NCBI GenBank assembly: GCA_944470555.2
Contig: OX104130.1
Location: forward strand, 62,749,160-62,813,159
Source of the DNA: Heterobilharzia americana
Lineage: Eukaryota > Platyhelminthes > Trematoda > Strigeidida > Schistosomatidae
DNA: 64,000 nt
Direction of reading: 5' to 3'
A program made the translations under genes and the position numbers. Under the pieces are notes generated by a model, which made no database searches, had not been told where the DNA came from, and saw nothing but the letters and a program-made list of their open reading frames with translations. Within the stretch, counting starts at the first letter, position 1, and the number at the start of each line of letters is the position of its first letter. Positions 51,116 through 62,059 of this stretch are shown piece by piece.

Positions 51116-52189
51116 TCAATTAATTTGTAAAACGGATATAATGTTTCTTCTACTAACATTAGTACAATGAACCTCAATTATCTAGTTACTAGAACACACT
51201 TTTGAGAATTACGTTTTCAACCACCTGAACTACTTTTGCTCAATAATGCTTTACAGTAGGAAGTGTTTATGGACGGAGACATTTGTTTTTTCAATATATT
51301 TGGTTAGAAAGATTTAAAATCTGGTATACCAGTTTCTAGTTGATGAATCTACCATCTCAAAAAAGACTTTTCAGCAAGATAATACCAATAAAGCATGAAT
51401 TCAAGAACTATTTAAACATACTTGCACTCTAAAAAAAAGTAAAAAATATCGCATAGACGTCACATATCTTGAGTGGAGACTGAATGAAAGCCAGGGCATA
51501 TAACACAATCATTCAGGAGGTCAGGAACGACTTGAGTGCTTCAAAAGCAACAACAGCAGTGGGTTGGGTAGCCTTGGATATCTTGTATTGCATCTGTTGC
51601 TCTCAGGTTACTGGTGATATTTGCAAAGAAACATGAGCAAAGTTGAAACGGGTAAATACTTATTGCCAAACTATTTTTCACTTGTGCTACGATGCACAAG
51701 ATCCAAGAGAATATCTTCAACAACAACTCTGATTATTGTCGTTCACTTAATTTCCACCTCTAGAAAATGATTTATTAATTATGTTCTGTCCTCGTTTTCC
51801 CATAGTGTACTGAAAATAACCTACAGCATAGATTAATTCGGTAGAATAAATCAGTTTTATCCGTCCAGCTGAATAAAACTCGAGTAGGTGATTTAGTTTC
51901 GCTCAAGTAAACATATAAAACGCGCATACAAGTTTGATGTCTTTATCCTGTCTTTCAACAAGACTCACTGAAAAAGGTCAGAATTAATTAAAGTTTGAAC
52001 AGTTTCAAACTGAAACTCTGAGTGAGGCTAAAAGTTATCCCCGGGTGTTATAGTGTTCAGTGTTAAAAAATTTATCTTGTTATTTAAGCATATATTTTGA
52101 GGTGAGAACTGTAATGCAATAGTAAAGCGGAGGCAGAAGCACTACTGAGGAGCTTCAATTCATGTCACCCAAACCTGACTTTTACGATT
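51116..52189. other. No recognisable feature
   Basis: AT-rich sequence without a recognised motif. Confidence 0.4.
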
Positions 52190-53003
52190 GGGCACGAGGA
52201 AAATAATATGATTAGTTTCCTAGATATCTCATTAGTGAAAAGAATCGATGGATCTATAGAAAGGTCCATCTATAAGAAACCTTCATGGACAGAACAGTAC
52301 CTTCATTTTAGGAGCTTTGTTCCGATCCAATACAAAGTGAATGTAGTTAGAACGCTGTGTAACAGAGCCAGGAAAATTTGTTCCGACAGCACACTAGACT
52401 ACGAAATAGGGACTTTGAAAAGCGTGCTGGTGAAGAATGGGTGCCCAGAAAGCTTTTTCAACAAGCACACAAAGTAGGTAGGGAGCAGAACAACGGCCCC
52501 AACAGTGCAGAAGAAACCAGCCTATGTCACCTTGCCATTCAAAGGTGATGACGTGCTAGAGGTAGTTAGACGAAGACTGGAGAAGTCTATCAGAAGGACT
52601 TACTACGCAGCTAAACTGGTTCTTCTTAGCACCATCAAAAGGGTGTTGCAGCAATCAGAGAAAGATAGTACTCCGATCATCGACACATCTAAATGCATAT
52701 ATCAATTCGAATGTACCTGCGGAAGCAAATGCGTTGGTCGTACGGAGAGGCATCTGTCCGCACGAATGGTTGAGTACATACCGAAATGGTTGAAGCATGC
52801 CGAAAAGAAGACCCGAGGAGCTCGATAACGAAGCACCTAATGGACTATGGACACGATATTGATACCTATAAGTCCTTTAAAGTTATCAGTAAACAGCAAA
52901 ATAAGAAGTTGGTTGGATACGTAGAAGCCTGCACGATTCGAGTTGTCAAACCAAACCTTTGCATTTAGAAGGAAATGGTAGTCAGCCTGAATCTGCCATG
53001 GTA
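52190..53003 (+). pseudogene. Penelope-like element, RT tail to GIY-YIG (nearly open)
   Basis: A plus-strand frame starts in the post-palm region (FLDISLVKRIDGSIERSIYK), continues FVPIQYKVNVVRTLCNRARK and reaches a single TAG. It resumes in the same frame with AYVTLPFKGDD and RRTYYAAKLV, then the GIY-YIG domain (CIYQFECTCGSKCVGRTERH, with the second motif reading CVG rather than YVG). One frameshift near 52795 leads into SSITKHLMDYGHDIDTYKSF and the terminus VVSLNLPW. This is the best preserved PLE C-terminal half in the window. The RT catalytic core is missing upstream. Confidence 0.85.
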
Positions 53004-53660
53004 ATAATTACAACATTGTCTAATCATATTTAATCTTTCTTATTTTACTCTTCACTATTAACTATCACTCATCTTATATTTGTTTTCCTTCCCTGATTTG
53101 TTTCATCTAATTAACCTTATTCCTATTGCCAATGTTATGATTGTTATTCATCTCAATATACACCTTGTTTTCTTATTGTCTGCATAAGTGCTATTAACTA
53201 TCTTGTTTTCAATGACGTGAACGAGGCTCAATCGATTCAGTTCTCATCCCTATGTCAACAACCTTGAATATCTATTTCTATCCTCTGGATTAACATTTGA
53301 CCAGTAAAAACTACTCACTTCTATGTTGTTACACCTAACTCTATCTCAGTCTACGTTATATATGTATGTATTATGCTCTTTTCCATTGCTTAAAGGTATA
53401 TATAATCAAGTATGTAGAGTATCCAGCTAACGAGTACTACTGAAATTTATGAATTCATTAAATCGTGCTTTTTTCACACTTGTTGCTTGTTTTAAAACTG
53501 CAATCATATATCATTTTTGCTTTAATCTGAAGTCTCAGTCAACTTACTTCAGTTTGTGAGCAACATTCTTTACAAATAAATGTACTTTTATCCCAAGTGG
53601 GAGTTGGAAGTGAAACCAACACTTCGAACATGAATAACAGAATGAAAAATGTTTAGTAAT
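53004..53660. other. PLE 3' flank, otherwise unrecognised
   Basis: AT-rich sequence after the PLE stop codon, rich in short CT-type runs. Possibly PLE 3' UTR in its first part. No terminal repeat was identified. Confidence 0.35.
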
Positions 53661-53935
53661 GATGGGCAGTGGCTAGCAGTGGGATCCAGGATGCGCATTT
53701 CGTCCTATTTAAGACTCGTCAGCTGGATGTACCTGCTTCCCAGTGAGTGATATTGTTCTCACCGGGACTCGGACTCGGAAGCGATCGCTTCAAACGCCAG
53801 TGCGTTATCAACTACACCACCGAGCCACGATAGCCACTTCTTGTGCGACGGGTATAGGTTTAGTGTTATTACTTGTATTACACCGTCGTTGATCGGACTA
53901 AATTGATCAGTCTCTGTTGGCACATGGGTAGGTAT
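53661..53935 (-). repeat. Sm-alpha-like element, best-preserved copy
   Basis: Read on the minus strand: head module (CATGTGCCAACAGAGACTG, then TACAAGTAATAACAC), tRNA-like region (A box around GTGGCTCGGTGGTGTAG, B-box-like GGCGTTTGAAGCG), linker (GTGAGAACAATATCACTCAC) and a hammerhead with intact core ending CCACTGCTAGCCACTGCC. These elements are non-coding and are thought to be transcribed from internal Pol III boxes. Related copies lie at 1.4, 5.6, 17.3 and 60.5 kb. Confidence 0.85.
53664..53735 (-). ncRNA. Hammerhead ribozyme, type I, intact core
   Basis: Stem I ATCCAG/CTGGAT, CTGACGA box, stem II GTCT/GGAC with loop TAAATA, GAAA box, stem III TGC/GCA with no loop, and ATC cleavage triplet with the cut predicted after base 53690 on the minus strand. 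Stems and core match the well-studied Schistosoma Sm-alpha ribozyme plan. A minimal stem III usually favours cleavage in dimeric or longer transcripts. Confidence 0.88.
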
Positions 53936-54199
53936 AAATACGGCATACAGCATTCAGAAAATATGCGAAGTTGCGCACATAAAGCTATACCCCATAACAA
54001 CCAAGATAACATCTGCAGATAACTTTTAGCCTCACCCATTTGAATGACTTGTGAATAGTTTTTTTTCAAAGTAGCCTAAACAATTTGAACTCAACCAGCC
54101 TTTCATATTTCTGACTAATCTAGTCTCTATTTTCTCAAGCTGATTTACTGAATATATAGTCAAAAAGTCATTGGCTCAGCTTGAAGATGTAAGAGTGCA

Positions 54200-54665
54200 C
54201 ATTGCTACAGTTTGTTAGAAAATATAATGGCAGACATACTCAAGAATCGAATCGTTTCCTATCCTAATTCGGATTGTTTTCTCCTTTCAACAACTGATTC
54301 GAAGATATGTAAGGGAAAAACTACCACTTTGCTCCACCTTCATGTGTATCTTACAATCCATCCGCTCTTGTTAAGCTTGGTATTTAGGCTGCATGAACCA
54401 TGTTCTATTTAAACACACCTCCTAATTATAGCTTTTACGTCTGTCTAGAAGAGGGTGCAAATTGAATAACAGCTCGATTCTTATACATCTGGTCAAATCT
54501 GGTAGCTCCTCACCACAAGAATTTACCGCCAAAATCATTTGTGAAGCCAAATCAAACATTTTAATAAGAGTATGAACTCATCATCTAAACACAGCAGAAG
54601 CCTTGGCAGTTCACCACTTCAAGCCTACTCCCTGCGTTCAAAAGAGTTACGTTCAATCTTTAAGT
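54200..54665 (+). pseudogene. Penelope-like element C-terminal fragment
   Basis: Plus-strand frames contain MADILKNRIVSYPNSDCF, a degraded GIY-YIG region, then AEALAVHHFKPTPCVQKSYV and QSLSSPL before a stop. The last part is the typical PLE C-terminus (A-E-A-L-A-I, F-K-P-x-L-C-x-Q-K). The middle is too decayed to place the catalytic residues. Confidence 0.55.
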
Positions 54666-55423
54666 TCACCTTTATAATAACCTTTCAATTTATTTATCAA
54701 CATTATTTTCATCCCACTTCCTTACTCTGTAACTACTGATTTCCATATTCAGTAGTAATATAAAGGTGAAACACTGAAGAAACTTTTCTTTTAGACGATT
54801 TCATTTACTGAAGCTACACAGTCGTGTTTGAAATCACTTGAAAAAAAATAACAGTCTATTGTTAATTAATAGAGATACGTGGTTTGTGATTTGAAAACAT
54901 AGATCAGGTTTCAGGAGGTGAATTACCGATGATTCATCTGTGGATCAATGACACATTCAAAATTCTTTGGAATTCTGGAGAGGCACTTTGTAAGTTACTT
55001 TGAAGGAAGTACTGAGAGGAGCCATGAGTGAGGTGCAAATATGTTAAAGACTAGAAGTATTAGTATTTTTTATCTCACTTTTAGATGATCAACCTGAACA
55101 ACGTCTCAAAATACGCCTACGGACTTGACTCTGTGCACGGTCAGTGTATGTTACTTCACAGAAGAAAGTAAGCTGAAAGATGAACACTGATGTGGCCGAA
55201 AGCTGTTCTCCGTCCTTAAAGTAGTAATGGATTAGTTGTCTACTGGAAAATGTGATTCTCACGCCAGCTGTGTGTTGTATCTTCCTCAAATATCTTGATA
55301 TTTAATTTTTAAGGATTTAAGCTGTAATATCGTCTATGAATCTCGGGTTCAAGCAGAGTTTTATTTGAAATGGTTGACACCTTTTGTATTTGTGGATTTC
55401 CTTTCATATTAGAGCTCAGAAAT
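54666..55423. other. No recognisable feature
   Basis: AT-rich sequence without a recognised motif. Confidence 0.4.
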
Positions 55424-55730
55424 CTAGGTGTTACATGTAAATTGTAGCAAACTATCTAGTATGCTTTCAGAACAAATTTTCCTATCCCTTGAATATAATG
55501 AACGTAAAAGGTTTAGTTTGTTAATGAGACCGACATAACTACGGAAGTTGATAAACTGTCCACTATATGTTGGTTTTCTGCAAATCGATCTCTGGATAGA
55601 ACTATCTTCTGTTTTTGTTAGTAGCACATCCAGGAATGGGAATACTGAATTTCTTTCACACTAAAATTTACTCACGAAGCTGCAGTGTTGAAAGAGTTGA
55701 GGAGGTTGTTCAAAAGAAATCTTTCAACGC
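55424..55730 (-). pseudogene. Penelope-like element fragment, post-palm RT region
   Basis: The minus strand reads FLLNNLLNSFNTAAS, a stop, then after a frame change PFLDVLLTKTEDSSIQRS, RKPTYSGQFINFRSYVGLIN and LLRSLYSRDRKICSESILD. This is the conserved segment between RT motif C and the endonuclease. No GIY-YIG domain follows on this copy. Confidence 0.75.
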
Positions 55731-56279
55731 ATATGATAAAAATGTTGACTTACCTTTTAAAAAAGGTAATGAACTAACTAGTGAACTATGGACACCATTT
55801 TTAAGACGAGCTATATAGCAATCAGCTAGGATAACTAAGCCACTTTTATTGACTATCCTTTTATTGCTGGATTATTAAGTAGATGCCCTATAATTCAAGT
55901 TACAATTTTGTAACTTATCCTAAAACAAATCCTGTATTGGACAACCATCACATTGTAATCCTGGATTTGACTCTCTGTCAACCTCCTAACTTCTAGGAAT
56001 GGTTCGTTGTAAAAAAACTTATTCTCTTGATTTTGTAATAATTTAGATTGAGTGACGTGAGTTCGTATCTCATAGGGTGATCTCAGTTCACTTCCCTCGA
56101 GGTTGTAGATAAGCCACCAGATAAGAGTGAAGCCTATATTCAAAGCTTTGTGTGGACTGCCTCCAGCCAAGGGAGCAACATTAGAGTGAACCTCGATGCT
56201 GAACCTTCTGGCTTTGAAACCACATTGCAAAATGGTCGATAAAATGAAATCAGTACTCAGTACTAAACCACATTAAATT
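55731..56279. other. No confident feature
   Basis: A 111-codon open frame on the minus strand has no recognised domain. It may lie in an old repeat. Confidence 0.35.
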
Positions 56280-56640
56280 GTTGGTATTCACCATGGACTG
56301 ACATCATTTGGAAGAAAATTGGAAAGCTGAAAGCACTGGATGATTGTTTCGTCCTATCATGGGACTCCTCAGCAGAGCGCATCCATGACCCCGCATCCTC
56401 AGGGATGGGACACAGAATCTTCAGGTTCCATGACCGGTACGTTACCACTGAACCACTCGGCTGGACTCCAATGATTCGTATTTACAACTCCTGTCAGTTC
56501 GAGACATACTGCGACCATCACCGTATGTCATCGTCGAGTGTTTGTCCTCATGTTAACCAGGTTTACCTAGCTGGTCACGGTTTCTCATTGGAACTTCAGG
56601 AATCACCTCTCAAAGTCAGTCACCAATGAGCGGTAGATTA
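56280..56640 (+). repeat. Long-form SINE/foldback family copy
   Basis: Matches the long form in the tandem units: GACTGACATCATTTGGAAG near the start, GTTTCGTCCTATCATGGGAC, ATCTTCAGGTTCCATGACCG in the middle, CTGGTCACGGTTTCTCATTG and AGTCACCAATGAGC at the end. It lacks the 3' inverted end, as do the other long-form copies. Confidence 0.75.
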
Positions 56641-57099
56641 CTTCTGTTTGGGGGTTTGTGGTGAAGTTAGTTGCTCGCCAGTCAATGTAACCATTGCTTG
56701 AATTAGCAACATCAAAGGTGATATCTATACAACCAGTATTTGTCATAACAAGAGCTTATTCGTTTTGTGATGCAACTAAATCATTGTTGTATTGAGATGC
56801 TATTGACAAGGGTAGACCTATGTCTGAACTCTACAATAATAAACATTCGTAGTCTACATGAACTAATTTTTAAGACAATAAGAAATGAAATGCGTAGATG
56901 AAATATTATAAATGAATTAATCATTTATATCGATTTTATTATATTATGAAGCGCGGAATAAAGCTGTATTTCAGAAGTTTCAGTAAGATCAGTCATAATG
57001 TATTAACAAGAAAGATTTTATCTGTAAAGTTTTACAGTTCAACTTGTGGTTCGTGTGAAAAAATCAAATTCTACTGAGGGTTGACATAATTTGGAGAGC
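56641..57099. other. No recognisable feature
   Basis: AT-rich sequence between a SINE-like copy and an RTE insertion. Confidence 0.4.
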
Positions 57100-57110
57100 T
57101 AATGAGAGCT
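57100..57110. repeat. Target-site duplication of plus-strand RTE (left copy)
   Basis: AATGAGAGCT (57101-57110) recurs at 57754-57763 directly after the element's TAA-rich tail. Confidence 0.75.
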
Positions 57111-57753
57111 GAGGAAGTAACCTCCTTCACCTATCTAGGAAGCACTGTTTCAACTACAGGCGCCACAGGCACAGACGAGGATGTCAAAGTCAGAATCGGA
57201 AAAGCAAGACAGGCTTTCATTAACCTGAAACCAGTGTGGAGATCCGCACTCAGCATACGGAACAAGATACGGGTTTTCAACACCAACATCAAGTCAGTGC
57301 TTCTATATGGTTGAGAGACTTGGCGCGTTACGAAACGCATTTCCAATAAACTACAGACATTCATCAACAACTGCTTACGCTCGTTACTGAAGATCAGATG
57401 GCCAGAATAGTAGGAATAAGCAACAAGGAGGTCTGGAAACGAACGAACCAAGAACCTGTCGCTCAACAAATATGCAGTTGAGGGAAGTGGAGATGGATTG
57501 GGCATACACTAAGAAAGCCGACTGGGGACATCACGCGTCAGTCCAATCCCTCAAGTGGAACCCAGATGGGAAGCGACGAGTTGGACGTCCCAGCTGAGGG
57601 TGACATGGAGGAAATCGTATGAGGAGGAAATGAGAGGTTGTGGGCTGTCGTGGAGCCAGGTTCAAAAGATCTCAGAGAACAGAGGTCACTGGAGACGTGC
57701 TACTGAAGCCCTATGTTCCATTCGGAACCCAAGGGACTAATAATGATAATAAT
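57111..57753 (+). mobile_element. 5'-truncated RTE retrotransposon
   Basis: A plus-strand 3' end encoding the RT C-terminal part: VTSFTYLGSTVSTTG, VRIGKARQAFINLKPVWRS, NTNIKSVLLYG, and after a stop and frame changes TSWTSQLRVTWRKSYEEEMR. It ends in a TAATAATGATAATAATAAT-type tail. A 10-bp target duplication marks both borders. Same family as copies A and B but diverged from them. Confidence 0.9.
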
Positions 57754-57763
57754 AATGAGAGCT

Positions 57764-59303
57764 ATATACAGTTTCTTTGTTATAATATGAAACTTCCCAA
57801 TCGTGTACATCCACGGTTCTATGAGGAGTTGAGATCAGTACATTTGGGTCTAAAAGAGGGTGCACTGCCTTTCAGTCACATTTCTCCACTCCTATCAAGT
57901 CGAGATATATTGTTCGCAATATAGAAAGCAAACTCCACGAACCTAGTTTCAATATTCCGTTTAAAGGATGTTTTATGGTTGTTAAACTTAATCATGTGAA
58001 TTAATATATGTAAAGTTTTAGGACTGTCAGTAGATACAGTCTCTGTCTTTCAACATGTTAACGACTTCATCATTAGAATGCTTTCGAACTTCTTTGATTT
58101 AGTAACAAATGTTTCCAGTCAGTGAAAAGGGAATTTTTATGCCCAATGTCAAAAAATGCTTTATCCAACTTGGTAGTTAAAGTGCGTACTTGCTTGACCG
58201 ACTTGTTCTAGTCATCACCAAGTATTCATTAGGTACCTTGGTTACCATTTACTGACAAACGTGAACCGCACCAGGAAGCTAAAGTGGTTGTAATGAAACC
58301 TGATGTTTAAGGGCTTCATACCACAAAACACTTTAAGTTTGGTACACATTACCTACTGATGTTCGGCATGTCGAAGAGACTTCAGTTGATGATGAAAAGT
58401 GTCTAAAAAGTAATCAGATCCCAACGGACCTATAGTTGTGTCGTATATCATTCACCGAATGCCATTCAATTCTAATAAATTACCTGATTGATTAGTTACT
58501 GCTGACTTTAACGTTTTATTCCTCGTTTGTTTTCTGATGACGTATGTTAGGTATCGTCGACACACCACACTGCTTAGTTAATCATGCATTGCCAGCGGTG
58601 AAGAAACACTGATGATTATGCATAGTCATACTTTTAATCGAAATATCAATCCAAGCTTACATTATTCCTAGTTGAATATTGTTTCAGATTACGTTGCTGT
58701 AGCAATAAAAAATTGGGATACCTATTCATCAAATAATGTAACATTATTATTATTGTTTTAATTCTAGCCTTATTCAAGAATTTTAAAGCTGACTGTGACA
58801 TCAATGATAATTATTTATGGGTCTGAAATTTCTATAAACAACAATTCAGATTTATTTGAGAAAATTGATTGGATGTTGAAAACAACGGAATGCGGAAGCA
58901 TCAGTCCTTTCGTAAATAATATTATTCAAAGGATTTATTGAAAGAAAAGCACAAATAATAACTGTCATTCCTTATTCCTCTTATACTTATTATTTAAATT
59001 TAGCCCCTTAAGTTTTTTAAGACACTGATCTAGATTTATTCCACTGATCAGTTTTACTTTAGAAGACAAAATAGTTAGCTAAATAACATTCATTCATATT
59101 AATATCTCTTTCTACTTTACGAGATTGTGTCCACTAAAGATTTATCACTTTGACTTTGAAATGCGACTACTAAGTGGAACTTTAAAATCCACTATACTCA
59201 GCCAACGAGGTATATTTAAGGTAGTTTTTATCACAGACTGACATCAACTGGAAAATCAGGTCAGTTTAAGCATTAATGCTACAATTCAATCCACAGGCTT
59301 GAA
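57764..59303. other. No recognisable feature
   Basis: About 1.5 kb of AT-rich sequence without a recognised motif. Confidence 0.4.
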
Positions 59304-59756
59304 TTGATTAATGAAAGTCAATGGAATAAAAGCCGAAAGATGATCAGAGACTCCCCTTTGACTCATAAAGAAAAGAAGAGAAAATTTGGTGAAGAAAATT
59401 TACTTTTTCGACAATATTATTTTCTGAAGCTTTACAATCGTATGTATATGTATATAACAGTTTGTTATTGGACAATAGGGCATAGTTGCATCATTAAGCT
59501 GGTGCTGAGAATGAGATCAAAACTGGGTCGCTATGGAGTCCCCATCTTTATGGCAAACGTAGAGAATATTGTGCTCTATTCAACAGCTGATACATTTATC
59601 ATATGTGATCAAAATGCAGATAGTTGGACTCTAGTCGAAAAGTTTATTGATTATCACCTGCTGATGAACTTCACATCAAAATATGAAGAGAACTCAGAAC
59701 TCTATTTCCATGATATATTATTGAAACTTAGTGTAGATGGTTTCCTCTGTTGATAG
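59304..59756 (+). pseudogene. Degenerate Penelope-like RT palm fragment
   Basis: A 149-codon open frame whose second half reads YGVPIFMANVENIVLYSTAD, TFIICDQNADSWTLVEKF, MNFTSKYEENSELYFHDILL and KLSVDGFLC. This follows the PLE RT palm pattern (x-D-D-T-F-V-I-C, then F-T-x-E-E-E, L-x-F-L-D-V-L), but the catalytic pair is altered to A-D. The first half is not recognisable. A chance resemblance is possible but unlikely over this length. Confidence 0.55.
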
Positions 59757-59824
59757 ATTTCCAAGAAGCTAAAATGGAATAGATAAATCATTAATTCCCA
59801 TAGGTGGAGGCTGTTTGGCAGGTT

Positions 59825-59985
59825 TGTATTCATCATGGACTGACATCAGTTGGAGGAACATTGGAAAGCTAGGAGCACTGGACATATGTTTCGTCCTAGT
59901 ATGGAGTTCCTCAACAGTGCACTTCCAGCTTTCTAATGTTTCCCTAATTTATGTCAGTCCATGATGAAAAGTAACTTGAAATAAT
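59825..59985. repeat. Short foldback element
   Basis: Terminal inverted repeats (ATCATGGACTGACAT with its complement) enclose AGGAGCACTGG and GTTTCGTCCTAGTATGG. Short form of the family found in the tandem units. Confidence 0.75.
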
Positions 59986-60454
59986 CATATTTTCCAACAA
60001 GTCATCGGGTAGATGATGACCGCTCTAATATTTAAACTTATATCACTTAATGCCACAGTTGAAGGTGTTATCTCTGTATTCTGTTGATTTCCACTGACTT
60101 CTTGCGTAACTAGACTAAGTGGAATGATTAGTCACTCGAAAATAATTGAAATTACTTGATGTAGTTCGAACTGTTAACTGAGTTCCATAAATATTTATAT
60201 TATGTGGTCAGTAAGGTAAGGGACCACCATCTTAGATCCTTATGACGTGCTGGAAACGACTGATAAGGAATTGCGACGATTAGGTGAAGACGTCAACTTT
60301 TTCCTATCTTCTAAGTGAGCATACTTTGGATTATTCGGAATTTTATTTCAAGTGCAACGACTAATAATATTTATCCGTAAGTAGTATGAAAATTTTACGA
60401 AACATCCTTTTCCAATATGCCCATCGAACGTTCTTATCTATACACGTTGCTCAA
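59986..60454. other. No recognisable feature
   Basis: AT-rich sequence. Confidence 0.4.
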
Positions 60455-60633
60455 GAGGTGGCTCTCGTGCCTCAGTGACATAATGGATGACACTTAGGTG
60501 TCTGAAGCTATGGGTACTGGGTTCGAAACCCAGTGGGAACAACATCAATTACTCAGGTGCAGACACATCCATCTGATAAGTCCCAAATAGGAAGGAAGGC
60601 TCATCGTCGGTTCCACTGCTAGCCACCACCAAG
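60455..60633 (+). repeat. Sm-alpha-like element with decayed hammerhead
   Basis: The tRNA-like head is well kept, with a strong B box and paired T-arm (TGGGTTCGAAACCCA). The hammerhead follows after the linker, but its core reads CTGATAA (last G changed to A) and the GAAA box reads GGAA, so cleavage is not expected. The 3' tail CCACTGCTAGCCACC is intact. Confidence 0.8.
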
Positions 60634-61365
60634 CAAATCACAACAATTGTATATTGTCTCAAACTGGTAAACTTCGAACAACATCATGGATATTATTTTC
60701 ACTAATGAATCTGTTGTTCTGAGTTCGTTGCAGTTTTTATCTGATTACTAGGTAATACTGATATCATGTGAGCTGCTTGCTTTGTACTGTTACCAAGTTA
60801 AAACAATTTGTCTGTAGTAGTAATTTCCTCATTGTTGTATGGATTAAACAATAGGACTCAAAGTGAATTGGCAAGTTGTTGGAAAATGTAGGAAGGCAGA
60901 TGTTTTGCTGGTCTGTCTAGCTGGATGGTTTGTGAGTTGACACCTACTTCTAAAATAGTAATTATCTTCATGAAAGGCTACATAATGAATGAAAGCTAGT
61001 CGACCTCTCACAGATCACCAGATTTTACTTCTTTACGGTGCTAGTGTGGACTGGCAGTTCCTGAGAGTCATTTCAATTGTGTATTAACTTATAGTTGTTA
61101 CTGAGTTCTGGCATTTTGTCATCTGGCAGATGGTCAATTAAAACTAGTGTTAACAGCAGTATGCATACCGTTGGATTCTTGATTGCAGTGGAACAACATA
61201 ATCTTATAATCTTTAGAATCACGTGTGTGAACTGCACAATTATTAAATTTAGGCAAAAGGCAGTGATCTGTAACAACATATTTAGGCGCATCGTTTAGAA
61301 ATCGAGCATCATAACCCACCAGTATATATATCTGATCTTAGTCTAAGAAAATTTAAAAGAACTAT
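60634..61365. other. No recognisable feature
   Basis: AT-rich sequence. Overlapping short frames near 61.1-61.3 kb have no recognised domain. Confidence 0.4.
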
Positions 61366-61905
61366 CATTATTATTTATTACTTGTCCCTTGGGTTCCTAG
61401 TGGGACCTAGAGATTCAGTAGCACTTCACCACTTCACTCTCCAGTTCTCTACAAGCTTTCGTTTATTCCTCACACCACCTCCTCCATGTCACCCTCACCT
61501 CGGACACCCAACTCATCGTTTCACCTTCAGATTCCACTTGAGTGACTGGCCTGGTGCACGATGTTCCCAAACGGCCTTTTCACTCTGTGTCCAATCCAAT
61601 CCATCTCCAATTTCTTCTGCATATTTTTTGGGCGATAAGTTCTTGGTTGGTTCGTTACCAGCCAGCCAGAGTTCCTTGTTGATTATTCTCATTATTCTGG
61701 CCATCTTATCTTCGGTATCGAACGAGGTAGCGTGGGCGGCAGCTGTTGACCATGTATGTCTGTAGTTTGTTGGAAATGCTGTTCGTATCGAGCCAATTCT
61801 CTGAACCACAACATAAAAGCAGTGATTTGACGTTAGTGTTGAAAATCCAGATCTTGTTATTTAAACTGAGTATAGTAGATTTCCACACTGATTTCGGATT
61901 TGAAA
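61366..61905 (-). mobile_element. 5'-truncated RTE retrotransposon
   Basis: Minus-strand RTE 3' end: NNKIWIFNTNVKSLLLCCGS and SNKLQTYMVNSCRPRYLVRY, then further decayed sequence to an ATT-rich tail. Closest to the 43.2-46.7 kb copy. The borders AAAGAACTATC and AAAGTACTAAC could be a degraded target duplication. Confidence 0.82.
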
Positions 61906-62059
61906 GTACTAACCAGAATAAATACCTGACTTGTCAAGGAATTTCTAGAAATATGACATTTGGCTTTAAAGTTGGACAAAATACATTTACAAAGGTTCAG
62001 TCAGTCAATTTCCAAGAAAACCGTCATGTATAAATCTCGGATTTAGGCTGTGTTGCAAT

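Noticed and set aside
55895..56230. 111-codon minus-strand open frame
   Set aside because: No domain or splice support. A weak tRNA-like motif on the plus strand hints at an old repeat, but I could not support a family.
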